DNA of 39,011 nt from Actinacidiphila acidipaludis (lineage in GTDB: Bacteria > Actinomycetota > Actinomycetes > Streptomycetales > Streptomycetaceae), in assembly GCF_019890725.1 (NCBI RefSeq), contig NZ_JAINZZ010000069.1, positions 1-39,011 of the forward strand. Reading direction: 5' to 3'. Below are positions 12,001 to 17,086 of the stretch, piece after piece. The translations under genes were made by a program, and so were the position numbers. Within the stretch, counting starts at the first letter, position 1. The number at the start of each line of letters is the position of its first letter. A model generated the notes under the pieces. The model saw only the letters and a program-made list of their open reading frames with translations, did not search any database and was not told where the DNA came from.

Positions 12001-14280
12001 GTGCGGGCCCGGGCCTTCGGCGAGGCCGAACTGCCCTTCCAGGCCCTGGTGGAGACCGCCGACGCGGTACCGGTCACGGCCGCGGCGGACGCCCGCATCA
12101 CCGGCCGCCGTGTTCCCGCGGCCACGCCACCCGCGACCGCGGAGACCGCCACCCGGACCGTCCCGGTGCCGCCCACGTCGCTGTTCACCGACGGCCTGTC
12201 CGCCGGTCACGTCGTGCGCGACCTGCCCGATGTCCGGTCCCTGCGGAGCCTGCTGGACACCCAGGGGCGGCACGCCTACGGCGGCGTCTGGGACGCGGTG
12301 ACCAAGAACGGCAGGCAGCGCTCCGACCTGGTCATGGAGTCCTTCCACAAGGACCGCCTGATGGCCGCCCTGCCCGAGATGACCCGCGGCGGGGAACTGC
12401 GGAGCGAGACGTTCCACGTCAACGGCCGCAAGGCATGGGTGTCCGCGACCGCGACGGTCGAGCGGCTGGTCCACGACCGCCCGCAGCCGAAGGCCGAAGT
12501 CGCCCTGGTCCACGAGAACAGCGCGCAGGTCGGGCGGCGGGCGCTGCACGCCCGGCAGGGCTACCTCACCGCCCAGCTCGGCGCCCTGGCCGGCGACTGG
12601 GTCGACAAGCTCGGCGCGGCCGTCACCTTCGGCGGCGGCTTCCGCAGCCGGCGCGGCGGTGAACTCGCCGCGGGCGGCCGGACGTTCGCCAACGCCAAGG
12701 TGCCGGTGAAGATGGAGCACTTCGACGGCAGCGTGCGGTTCACCTTCACGTTCCACCACGGCGGGTCCGGCGCCGAGCACAGCGGCGTCGTCCCCTTCGC
12801 GGTGGGCGTGCCCACGGCCGAGATCACCGAGCACGTCGAGGCCGCCGCCTCCCCGTTCTTCGACCGGCCCCCGGCCGCCCCCGCGCGCCCGGCTCACACA
12901 CCGGCGACACCGGCGAGCACGCATATGCCGCCGGGGCGGCCGCGGGAGGCGTACGTGCCCCAGGCGCCGGAGGACGCGCTGGTCCTCGCACCGCTGCGGC
13001 GCGACGACGTCCACCTCCCGCCGGTTGCGGAGGACGTGCATGTGCCGCCGGTGCCGGAGGAGGCGCACCTTGCGCCCGTTCCCGAGGACGCGCACGTCGC
13101 GCCGGTGCCGGAGGACGCGCACGTCGCGCCGGTTCCTGAGGAGATGCAACTGCCGCCGCTGCCGACGGACGCGCCCGCGCAGGACCTCCTCGCGCCCGGG
13201 CGGACCGGACACCGGTCCCCGTTGGCGACGATCCTCGAGGAGCCCGAGACCGAGGAGGGGGCCGGCGGCACCGTCCTGACGACGGAGGTCACGGTGCCGC
13301 AGGAGGTCCTGACGCCGTCCGCGAGCCGCACCACCGCGACCGGCCCGCAGCGGCCCACGCCCCTGTCCGCCATTCCCGAAGAGCCTGAGCCCGCCGCGGA
13401 GTTCACCACGACCCCGGCCCCGGCGCCCGCCGCCTTCACCGCGGTCCGCCGCGCCCACCCCGACCCGATCGCCGGGAACGACCGGTGGACCATGTGGGGC
13501 CGCAACGGCGACACCCCGCACTCCTCCGCGTACGCCGTCGCGTTCCCGGCGCTGGATCTGCGGGGCGTCTACGCGCCCCCGGCCTCCGGCGACGGCCTCG
13601 GCACCTGGCACTGGTACGCGGGCGAGGACACGCGGCCGGTCGCCGTCACACCGCTGACGCTGCGTTCGCCCGGCGGGGGAGGCGCGACGGCCGACCGGCC
13701 GACCGCGACTCCGGTGGCCCCCGCGGCCACCGGCCGGTCCGCCACGGCCGCGCTCGCCGCCGCGCCGTGGAGCCCCGGGCTGCGCTGGCGCTCCGGCGAC
13801 GAGGACCTGTACGTCTTCTCGGCCGCCCACGCCGAAGGACCCGACGGGGTCTTCGCGCGCGGGCTGCTGCCGCCCGGCGACCACGCCGTCCATCCCGCCG
13901 CCCACGCGGCCGGCGGCACCGACGGCGTCGGCGACCCCGACGGCGCCGGCGGCAGTGTGTGGCTCACCGCGAGCCGGGACATCGGATGGCTGCGCGGCCA
14001 GGCCGAGGCGGTGGGGGGCGAGGCCGTGACCGGCCCGCTGAGCCGGTACGGTTGGCGCTACGACATCGCGGCGCCCGGGGGAGTGGACGTCAACGAGACG
14101 CTGGACCTCGCCACTCCGCACCCGGAGCGCAGAGAAGTGCTGTTCCCCGGGGGTGTGGACGGCCGGTACGTCCGCGGCGCGCAGCGTCTGGACCGGGGCC
14201 GCCCCGTCGGCCCCTATGTGATCAATCCGGGCTTCTCCGAGCGGGGGACCGGGACCACGACGAAGGGGACGGCAGGGTGA
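1..14280 (+). CDS. Giant multidomain polymorphic-toxin-like protein (5' end outside window)
   Basis: The frame is open from base 1, so the true start lies upstream; an internal ATG at 118 has no special support. At least 4759 residues are visible, numbered here from base 1. Seen in order: charged helical segments (to about 780) with two DLFGG-Y motifs; two degenerate metalloprotease-like modules (about 905-1170); an RGG-rich linker (about 1280-1330); an alpha/beta region with a possible glycosyltransferase-like core (about 1500-1860); a Cys2145/His2162 domain (about 1997-2244); a metalloprotease with HEIGHQLGLRDE (2589-2600) and a likely Met-turn SLMGN; six divergent repeats (about 2680-4260); a 9-residue tandem repeat stalk; and a C-terminal ADP-ribosyltransferase (about 4590-4743). 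The stop overlaps the next gene, so the products are probably made together. I infer an exported or injected toxin with several enzymatic heads. The delivery route is unproven because the N-terminus is missing. Confidence 0.9.
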   Translation, partial: GKFTENGWHLAPGAGTFAENGTRFDADAGKLTEGAGGHGMTSQAGHDGVSALDRLDLAGRSAGTGDTSGAAAALHQPKAAAESEAVALAATPAHVAVRPAPAPHTGPGAAARPPRSRFEAVTGGVGGRIGAQRLAAWNKYEQAVSDAAHAEQVLHDLGGGLEKPSADVDQAAAKLDAHQAALGVDAARQDLARLGMDVRGIQSRLDRFAPPPAPAKPSAHPAPTREERGAAWQGFREQRDTGLDRQLIVESRFEHATGDLPAETLRGFEDFTASDLFGGHYLKEDRVEGRFTPEDRTPRKLAEDSYRQHLHDAYQQLADHNERGMVPEGQWRAVHERLQEGMPLHFQRIAQRERAMDLFEQDFAKALEDFRRDDLFGGRYLPPEDAAGAARTDDLAAAGRTDDLAAADHGGPAAGLHELRLQMMLKYGRAVDRPFAEQMRRDIDAAVGDALGAHDAAAVDKDVVKSPAPGRPGGGRDLAAGSLSDESLAGLRADLAHEIAGLSDRERWIQHATESFDTELEKGEEDLTGGHPHLDEETGGWARADFQKDLRAAHTRFHGPGGGGRGGALGDGRGWETHVGRATGEHSLSARLRFAEFRQFRMTEARRVFDSVLEDFDRDFHLIEGELNDAQRTRLRGEFETAVDRAVENHWFGHMGRPDFRFGGPGDAGRVVEARPWNEAFKELTAGLHLRFSHELQLETTLSAAARDFHGIVGHPDSVQSFRNTVREQTIDQLGKDFRERTVEAYDKAWSTIEHDIKAWLRHEAQHENLFHESLNARTSAPLDRPRIAADGTPPHDTAVPDPPHAESSGAPAGTTPGHEQGEPLPAAPETGEPVPAPPAAEPKSPPPATGHVGEDLPSTTDAPGAGHTQEQLQEQLPEQIRTERAQRIGARLAEALKKHVEPRPPFHTGPLFDARRVEGHDGFEVTEVKVKVAFTGEGAAEHAESVLQRIRTGVAGRFGGVGRTVDGGRLRISVQHVPAGENPHLTVELAGHDRAMDAHTWWHDAAPGAYADRLGEHIGLLHGVTGERPHGLVVPWHAFEKRSLAPVADRPFTVHRTESADGSATTHVQLTVEMPDLRHEAHSVRENLRNQVRDIVTEKFGGLVTHLADGQATQLSVDFVRPGRGALIRFTGDASGSWHMETAGEDLVTRLAGSLGHDLAGARDLTAAHVPAQAASGTVADTAHLDTASDSGTLVGEGDDLTLVNGVDGEGHVQAQLLAEKGGAAPLKSSADILSWLTGVDHGLSAEKAALLDPRARFATDIQLFPALPGTTGHVPPAGQQFRGNGRGGRGGFRGVQGGRGAGRGVQAVRGGRGGQGLRGVGRGEEVPHGTPPVTGHTAVQGSARLTEALPDVARADLTDAIRVRLGRLDGTPVSRAEATALKADLTHFDAPGAPAELTAGHLRLTDVQRAQLVLRNPRLDRDLAAALGRPEAGRDLAAAIEKNGAARADLALDLSAALGQPRWAAALTTPGLGKALAAHIGRPELGEKLVTALHGLSGAEKRVLWQPGYATGDQFGIAAALMGDKDLHVVVVTGIPDRAAQDKGPSIAKFYQDSGIGKDRVHLVEMKPADKNAGAAAETKAQEILGVTRNLRKDPRFMPVAAGTTWVAENFSVGVRRTVRAHWKLDETGFPPAAQDTLGQWLEGLKIAPSPERDTIVLWSRFSGKKGDVHVEHDTSYTGVQQILTELNLHRAQTGGKGPLVVIAGDASAVKGDYGKYGAIVGKLRNEGLDVHDLTNFWEPDRHGATIGTWGGDSRIGQMRLYEYLRLNSASVRHLGFRSGNLEALALSGHTVRYMEEPGSVGGDRMAKWHAAQNSLLTAPGQGARGIKGHALASGYERLLVDAPPTRSGKYIFEKMQDILQKKQALGPNGDRAQGADLDREMKNLLHPKWVKGAGHGIEVPKEIKSKTKGFASTDLRTITGYLTGGRPVAHVPGPPAHGHAAVETLSPAPPATSSGHATTSRGTAGQVVAPRAPQPVRTVADDHVRAHDNPAAVGEFTTGPKDFLEHNTVLLRMKDGMETRTPGLAVDYSSFLKWMDKQDRHWFALTPHGAQGQSGRPAYLLTPAIEKYAHEFAHDPELREIVGGHDLPAPGGTGDYLAAHYVPYYQGASTHAETQVGHTRIPVDRGGDFNPDFVFTAGMNGCAFAVTRSEHGDSFTAWHYQSPTSNRKDSERFRLDRRPVDWFGDCEYQDVQPGGLPESTNLMWRGDDGWRFVSQENHADFHDADRVWTNRITTRPVRLTPGQEWDYVARYYQRTAEDRLVKLDRVKRDYVDRLDNSKAGVLLKSSFDLMKMQAERDVDLLGKVTGADDLTAATKTLAEDHASTTEMVGTLHAKSEDEETIQRKAAWPWEKAQLDEADRLRGQVRFFITDAADGKWLPGLQRESAALTEPPATAPATEAAVHAPAPHAPVETGPAPLHTLSAPAPGTSLTDAPGWQAARSEAVPLHHSGTWMDPVSRPMGAGRHAPRYTVTSSFDVRRFSVGEDRVTDLTVRVDLGAGEGVHSDAVEAAWTRALHGVERVFNAPAHRMPDGSLLHVTLERAGHGEHAGHGAAGKPAAHMTVTVDGPQSLTDQFRWSVNSTEQDIAHEIGHQLGLRDEYRDATAPGRASVEGSLMGNYHHHGPDGLEHGGMRDRYLRLLQDAVDRTVTGRAAHHPAVTGGVSPHSPQPSTTPPPVRMTRHGQLGGADRILPSATAGTSLTDGLLKELEGTLSPGELTALRAQWEPDLRTEVLPALSAMTRGETRKLTIDVGGWSGEVRVTARVEQATTRDALPSLEFEDGTESFQRSGFLRERLTGGSAGLLVKGKAAGHTDLTGQASASWTRTTSDRVAGGSRVFSRGKTPEPALTVDTVVRVEFDFSGVGGRLGRHFDLARATDTGRITRVTVPVHVPVATSAADATLSAAATGEHFLPPARIEQTLALGGTDIVRDVFLVDGEGRRTTGSLSDTLLGTGADPSSLTAYGKRKFGQDWPEVRQLVLARLDSLDVLQFRLKGMTGGDPLEIDLGERGALLVTAEVTSMEHLRTTDKTEFNTGADVTRVFTLTEGRNRALRGGFSAQSSDLQAGPVTLSGELSGQYEHEGVASRQVSVRSGSAVKMKVSGAVFDGVAKLTFTHRAVPAGSTVTPAAATAAATAGAATGAADHAVSHVGFQTLVEAAESRPVETARAFTAAERPAGPLRMAAPHLAAGDLAWRPAGHVWDGLPEHSVVLDVLLGEERPAETAAAGGAQRPADVVDHLGRQYLRDEWDTLRTSALDTVSREQLTVSLPPMTRGTAVRSVPLTVPLRTDAQVSATARLDGLEYLRTLDAAEINLLSEITEDAGARLNSAVTHGEGLQGGAQPAVSDAVTVGLHALGVSRSDRRLSGNGVSGATNSVAGAKYPEPMVVFLARAHLDTTVGRPGDAGARTAGSEVRFVVAVPQSHAEQFAVAEDAAGPQVFTRPGPPAPATLPAEGLRAGSGRTAEAPPAATLTSPAPALEATRAPLAFQPPERVRTTGRIGAGDAVLGTGDGNALVSALKEELGGTFEDGWQQVEGDLHLFFDGAVLPARLPGLTAGTSWGTKVTAGGVSADIRITRATATMTKYLRVEKKFEFERGSESTSGRATTSTRTARRGLWQRGALRVPHTAITLSRTRNTDTLAGRALDARSGVVAKGKTVEPAALFEGEIAYTVDITVSRGIPGMTDTRQLTVRTGGAFGFPVRDLPVDPATRLRPQPAQHYRPPRRTEDSLLLGASDIVLGADFHAGVLDQLDTTGARVYGSAGAWRTAKDQLRTLLPADAFQRRLRPMMAGQPWVVRLGSRQVIVTASVREMTHAANTDATEFHSAILRTTGSGGPEDAVLRDHAVSTSTSLGVVGTSDPVGVLPVEVFAGGTVTHTTLRDDVTESAVSARTGTGTKSKVPGSVFDGRATLHVEFRQSWRPFGRTVDQRVPRAVRGEQARIGALRDRLADATEGSADALRLRAELDAALAGQTRAIRDRAAAAHSTARGTGTAPSMTRTRFGVRARAFGEAELPFQALVETADAVPVTAAADARITGRRVPAATPPATAETATRTVPVPPTSLFTDGLSAGHVVRDLPDVRSLRSLLDTQGRHAYGGVWDAVTKNGRQRSDLVMESFHKDRLMAALPEMTRGGELRSETFHVNGRKAWVSATATVERLVHDRPQPKAEVALVHENSAQVGRRALHARQGYLTAQLGALAGDWVDKLGAAVTFGGGFRSRRGGELAAGGRTFANAKVPVKMEHFDGSVRFTFTFHHGGSGAEHSGVVPFAVGVPTAEITEHVEAAASPFFDRPPAAPARPAHTPATPASTHMPPGRPREAYVPQAPEDALVLAPLRRDDVHLPPVAEDVHVPPVPEEAHLAPVPEDAHVAPVPEDAHVAPVPEEMQLPPLPTDAPAQDLLAPGRTGHRSPLATILEEPETEEGAGGTVLTTEVTVPQEVLTPSASRTTATGPQRPTPLSAIPEEPEPAAEFTTTPAPAPAAFTAVRRAHPDPIAGNDRWTMWGRNGDTPHSSAYAVAFPALDLRGVYAPPASGDGLGTWHWYAGEDTRPVAVTPLTLRSPGGGGATADRPTATPVAPAATGRSATAALAAAPWSPGLRWRSGDEDLYVFSAAHAEGPDGVFARGLLPPGDHAVHPAAHAAGGTDGVGDPDGAGGSVWLTASRDIGWLRGQAEAVGGEAVTGPLSRYGWRYDIAAPGGVDVNETLDLATPHPERREVLFPGGVDGRYVRGAQRLDRGRPVGPYVINPGFSERGTGTTTKGTAG
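2716..3500 (+). other. Two degenerate metalloprotease-like modules inside the giant protein
   Basis: Two segments (about 2716-3090 and 3145-3500) follow the same pattern as the active protease module at 7411-7800: a beta-rich stretch, a helix, another beta stretch, then a helix ending in an HExxH-like position. In the active copy that helix reads HEIGHQLGLRDE. The first copy has DRLGEHIGLLHG, and the second has TRLAGSLGHDLAGARD in the same place. The zinc-binding histidines and catalytic Glu are lost. The alignment was made by eye. They are probably inactive paralogous modules, perhaps kept for binding or structure. Confidence 0.45.
4480..5760 (+). other. Possible glycosyltransferase-like domain in the giant protein
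   Basis: This stretch has alternating hydrophobic strands and helices (for example DLHVVVVTGIP, RDTIVLWSRFSG, PLVVIAGDAS) and a conserved-looking segment, LGFRSGNLEALALSG followed by VRYMEE, at about 5332-5397. Two Rossmann-like halves with a Gly- and Ser-rich loop near the end recall GT-B type glycosyltransferases used as toxins. I do not recognise the family, and no diagnostic motif proves it. Another Rossmann-fold enzyme is equally possible. Confidence 0.25.
5980..6730 (+). other. Cys/His toxin domain, possibly CNF/BLF1-like deamidase
   Basis: The core reads FTAGMNGCAFAV, then FTAWHYQSP. The Cys codon is at 6433 and the His codon at 6484, 17 residues apart. Glutamine deamidase toxins of the CNF1 and BLF1 type use a Cys after a small Gly-containing loop and a His 12-15 residues later on the next strand. 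The strand, turn, strand layout here fits that plan. This is fold-level inference from a short motif; a papain-like or other Cys-His enzyme is an alternative. Confidence 0.3.
7411..7930 (+). other. Metzincin-like zinc metalloprotease domain
   Basis: The zinc motif HEIGHQLGLRDE is at 7765-7800 and matches HExxHxxGxxD, the version with Asp as third ligand known from snapalysin-type (M7) proteases of Streptomyces. About 20 residues later SLMGN could supply the Met-turn. All expected catalytic residues are present, unlike the two upstream relatives. The substrate cannot be read from sequence; the protease could process the giant protein itself or attack a target. Confidence 0.7.
8050..12768 (+). 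repeat. Six divergent protein repeats of about 190-250 residues
   Basis: Approximate copies: 8050-8610, 8750-9363, 9540-10280, 10470-11040, 11160-11763 and 12166-12768. Most begin with a short acidic/hydrophobic entry such as LGGTDIV or LGASDIV. All have a central motif of the type P-x-M-T-R-G followed by two beta strands ending V-x-A-x-V, then a Leu-Arg-Thr-x-Asp or related segment with a conserved Glu-Phe, and finally a basic SKVPGSVFDG-type motif followed by a strand rich in Phe. Such large repeated beta modules are common in long adhesins and in scaffold or translocation regions of toxins. They are too diverged to be recent DNA duplications. Confidence 0.7.
13003..13164 (+). repeat. 27-bp tandem repeat (six copies) encoding a 9-residue Pro/Glu/Asp/His stalk
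   Basis: Six contiguous 27-bp units are in frame with the giant gene. The consensus peptide is EDAHVAPVP. The copies starting at 13084 and 13111 are nearly identical in DNA, so the array may vary in copy number between strains. The unit is Pro-rich and acidic and likely forms an extended spacer between the repeat region and the C-terminal transferase. Confidence 0.85.
13770..14235 (+). other. C-terminal ADP-ribosyltransferase domain (cholera toxin A-like)
   Basis: The order of motifs follows cholera toxin A and related bacterial ADP-ribosyltransferases. LRWRSGDED holds the likely NAD-binding Arg (codon 13789). ARGLLPPG corresponds to the 'GLMPRG' loop. VWLTASRD stands in for the STS strand, and WRYDIAAPGGVDVNETL resembles the 'YVIATAPNMFNVNDVL' strand. 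HPERREVLFPGGV contains the likely catalytic Glu (codon 14134). The residue two before that Glu is Arg, where arginine-specific enzymes have Glu or Gln. The transferred group and target are therefore uncertain. Confidence 0.7.
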
Positions 14281-16970
14281 CCGCCGCGATACATCGGGTC
14301 AGGCCGGGCGTGCGCAAGGGTGCCTTCCACACCATCGCCGACGCACTGCGGGCCGCGGCCAACGGCGACGAGATCCGGATCACGGCCGGCGACTACCAGG
14401 AGCGGCTGCTGGTGGACCGTCAGGTCACGCTGACCGCCGAGGACGGTCCCGGCACCGTGCGGATCACACCGCCCGCCCCGGGCCTGCCCGCGCTGGAGGT
14501 CGCCGCCTCCGCGGTCCTGCGCGGGCTCGCCGTGCTCGGCGCTGACCGCCAGCGGCCGGTGGTGCTGGTCACCGGCGGCGCGGTCGAACTCCAGGACTGC
14601 CATGTGGCCGGCGGCCGGCTGGAGATCCTGCGGTCCGCCTCGCTCACCCTGACCGGCGGCGTCGTTCGGGACGCGGCACTGGCCGGCGTGCACGCCGACA
14701 CCTCTGGCACCCTCACCGTCCACGACACCGTGATCGAGGAGATCGACGGCACCGGGGTCGTGGTCGCGGGCACCGCCACCGCGCAGCTGACGTCCACCAC
14801 CTTCCGGTCGGTCCGCGGTTCCGCGATCCGTGCGCGCGGGGAGAGCCGGGCGGTCGTGCGGGGCTGCGAGATCCTCGCCCCCGGCCGGAACGGCCTGCTC
14901 GTCGAGGAACGCGCCGCCGTCGTCATGGAGGACTGCCGACTGCGGGACACCGCCGCCGAGGCCGTGCGGGTGCTGGGCAGCGCCGTCCGCGACGGCGAGC
15001 AGGACACCGAGGCGGGCGTGCGGATCACCGGCGGCGAGGCGTCCGGAGCCGGCGCGGCCGGGGTGCTCGCCACCGGGACCTCCGACGTCCGGCTGGCGGA
15101 GTTCCGCATCAGCGACTGCGCGGCGGCCGGCGTCGCCGTCGACAGCGGCGCCCGCGTGGAGGTCGCGGACTGCCAGATCGTCGCGCCGCGCGCGTCCGGC
15201 GTCGTCGCCCGCGGCTCGGCGGCGGTCGTCGTCTCCGGCACCACCGTGCGCGGCGCCGCCGGCAACGGCATCCTCGTCGTCGACCGCGCGCGGGCCCGGG
15301 TGACCGGCAGCCTGGTCCGCGGCTCGGCGTTCAGCGCCGTGCACGTCGCCGGGGACGCGGTCGTCGAACTCACCGCCGTCCGCGTCGAGGACACCCCCGA
15401 ACACGGCATCGGCGTCTCCGAGCGCGGCCGGATCACCCTGGAGGACTGCTGGACCGCCGACTGCGCCATGTCCGGCCTGCACCTGGACGGTTACGCCGCG
15501 GCCGCCGCGGAGGGGCTGACCGTCCGCAGGGGCCGCAACGGCGTGACGGTGGAGTCGCGGGGCGAGGTCCTGCTGCGCGACGCGCGGGTGTTCGCGGTCG
15601 AACGCGCCGGGCTGACCTGCGGCGAGGGCACCGCGCCGCAGGTCAGCGACTGCCGGGTGGCCGGCAGCGGCACCGCCGGGGTCGTCGTCGCGGAGAAGGC
15701 CACGCCGCGGCTGCGGGACTGCGCGGTGACCGCCACCGAGGGGTCGGGCATCGTCGTCGCCCGCGACGCGGACCCGGAGGTCACCGGAACGACCGTCAGG
15801 GGCACCGGCAAGAACGGCCTGTACGTGGGCGAGGGCGGCCGCGGCACCTACCAGGACAGCGTCTTCTCCGAGACCGCGTTCCCCGCGGTCCATCTCGCCG
15901 CCGGAGCGGGCCCGGTGCTGCGCGACCTGGTCGTCCGCGACACCACCGACGACATCAGCCTCGACGAGGGCGCCGCCCCCACGGTGGAGAACTGCGTCTC
16001 CCTGCGGGTTAAGTCCCCGGTGTGGCCAGGGCCGGGAACGGTGACCGGCCCGGGCCACACCGGGGTCCCGCGCGCCGCGACCGCCGGCGCCCAGGACCCG
16101 GCCGCCCCCGCCGCCGCACCTGCGGCGCCGCGCGGGGACGCGGCCGGCGAGGTCCCCGAGGAGAGCCTGGACGACCTGCTCGCCGAACTCGGCGCCCTGG
16201 TCGGCCTGGAGCGGGTGAAGCACGACGTCGCCTCGCTGGTGAAACTCATGCAGATGGTCCGGCGCCGCGAGGAGGCCGGGCTGGCCGCCCCGCCGCTCAG
16301 CCGCCACCTCGTCTTCGCCGGGAACCCCGGCACGGGCAAGACCACCGTGGCCCGGCTGTACGGACGCATCCTCGCCGCCGTCGGGCTGCTGGAACGCGGC
16401 CACCTCGTCGAGGCCGACCGGTCGTCCCTGGTCGGCGAGTACGTCGGGCACACCGGCCCCAAGACGCAGCGCGTGTTCGAGGACGCCATGGGCGGCGTGC
16501 TCTTCATCGACGAGGCGTACTCCCTGACCCCGGCGGCCGGGTCCAACGACTTCGGCCACGAGGCCATCGCCACGCTCGTGAAACTGATGGAGGACCACCG
16601 GGACTCGGTCGTCGTCATCGTGGCCGGCTACCCGGAGGAGATGGAGCACTTCATCGGCTCCAATCCCGGCCTGGCCTCGCGGTTCAGCCGCACCCTGCTG
16701 TTCGAGGACTACGCCACGCCCGAACTGGTCAGCATCGTCGAGCACCACGCGGAACGGCACCAGTACCAGCTCACCGACGCCGCCCGCGAGACGCTCGGCG
16801 CGTACTTCGACGCGCTGCCGCGCGGCGAGCGGTTCGGCAACGGCCGCTCCGCCCGGCAGACCTTCCAGACCATGACCGAACGTCAGGCCTACCGGGTCGC
16901 GGAACTTCCCGACCCGGTCGAGTCCGACCTCGTCACCCTGCGCCCCCAGGACCTGCCCGACTGGCCCTGA
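14277..16970 (+). CDS. Right-handed beta-helix protein fused to CbxX/EccA-type AAA+ ATPase
   Basis: This 897-residue protein starts at GTG 14277, which overlaps the stop of the giant gene (GTGA) and has AAGGGG eight bases upstream, so the two are translationally coupled. Residues 1 to about 570 are a long right-handed parallel beta-helix of the pectate-lyase-like NosD/DUF type, with repeated short turns such as GVVVAG and NGLLVEE and no signal peptide. A Pro/Ala linker follows. Residues about 625-897 are an AAA+ domain with Walker A GNPGTGKTT (682-690), Walker B GVLFIDEA (740-747) and an ASRF segment for the arginine finger region. This domain type is shared by CbbX, SpoVK and the C-terminal half of EccA of type VII secretion. 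EccA has TPR repeats where this protein has a beta-helix. I infer a cytoplasmic ATP-driven chaperone or loader for the giant toxin. Confidence 0.88.
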   Translation: MTAAIHRVRPGVRKGAFHTIADALRAAANGDEIRITAGDYQERLLVDRQVTLTAEDGPGTVRITPPAPGLPALEVAASAVLRGLAVLGADRQRPVVLVTGGAVELQDCHVAGGRLEILRSASLTLTGGVVRDAALAGVHADTSGTLTVHDTVIEEIDGTGVVVAGTATAQLTSTTFRSVRGSAIRARGESRAVVRGCEILAPGRNGLLVEERAAVVMEDCRLRDTAAEAVRVLGSAVRDGEQDTEAGVRITGGEASGAGAAGVLATGTSDVRLAEFRISDCAAAGVAVDSGARVEVADCQIVAPRASGVVARGSAAVVVSGTTVRGAAGNGILVVDRARARVTGSLVRGSAFSAVHVAGDAVVELTAVRVEDTPEHGIGVSERGRITLEDCWTADCAMSGLHLDGYAAAAAEGLTVRRGRNGVTVESRGEVLLRDARVFAVERAGLTCGEGTAPQVSDCRVAGSGTAGVVVAEKATPRLRDCAVTATEGSGIVVARDADPEVTGTTVRGTGKNGLYVGEGGRGTYQDSVFSETAFPAVHLAAGAGPVLRDLVVRDTTDDISLDEGAAPTVENCVSLRVKSPVWPGPGTVTGPGHTGVPRAATAGAQDPAAPAAAPAAPRGDAAGEVPEESLDDLLAELGALVGLERVKHDVASLVKLMQMVRRREEAGLAAPPLSRHLVFAGNPGTGKTTVARLYGRILAAVGLLERGHLVEADRSSLVGEYVGHTGPKTQRVFEDAMGGVLFIDEAYSLTPAAGSNDFGHEAIATLVKLMEDHRDSVVVIVAGYPEEMEHFIGSNPGLASRFSRTLLFEDYATPELVSIVEHHAERHQYQLTDAARETLGAYFDALPRGERFGNGRSARQTFQTMTERQAYRVAELPDPVESDLVTLRPQDLPDWP

Positions 16971-17001
16971 GCGCCGCGGCGTCCCGGTGACGCCGTACGA
17001 C

Positions 17002-17023
17002 GGTCCGGCCCGCCGGCCGGACC
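17002..17023 (+). terminator. Hairpin after the AAA+ gene
   Basis: A perfect 9-bp stem (GGTCCGGCC with GGCCGGACC) closes a 4-base loop 32 bases after the AAA+ stop codon. There is no T-tract, as is common for terminators in high-GC actinomycetes. It may attenuate transcription into the lectin gene. Confidence 0.45.
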
Positions 17024-17086
17024 CGCCCGCCCCATCCGCCCCCGTCCCCGCCGGCGACGCCCGACGCACCGGAGAGATTCCCCGCC

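Noticed and set aside
12950..13200. CRISPR-like array
   Set aside because: The 27-bp units are directly adjacent, have no spacers and encode an in-frame 9-residue peptide repeat.
8113..14121. Very long open frame (over 2000 codons) on the minus strand opposite the giant gene
   Set aside because: It is antisense to a gene with clear domains and is full of Arg/Gly/Gln low complexity. This is the usual mirror effect of extreme third-position GC.
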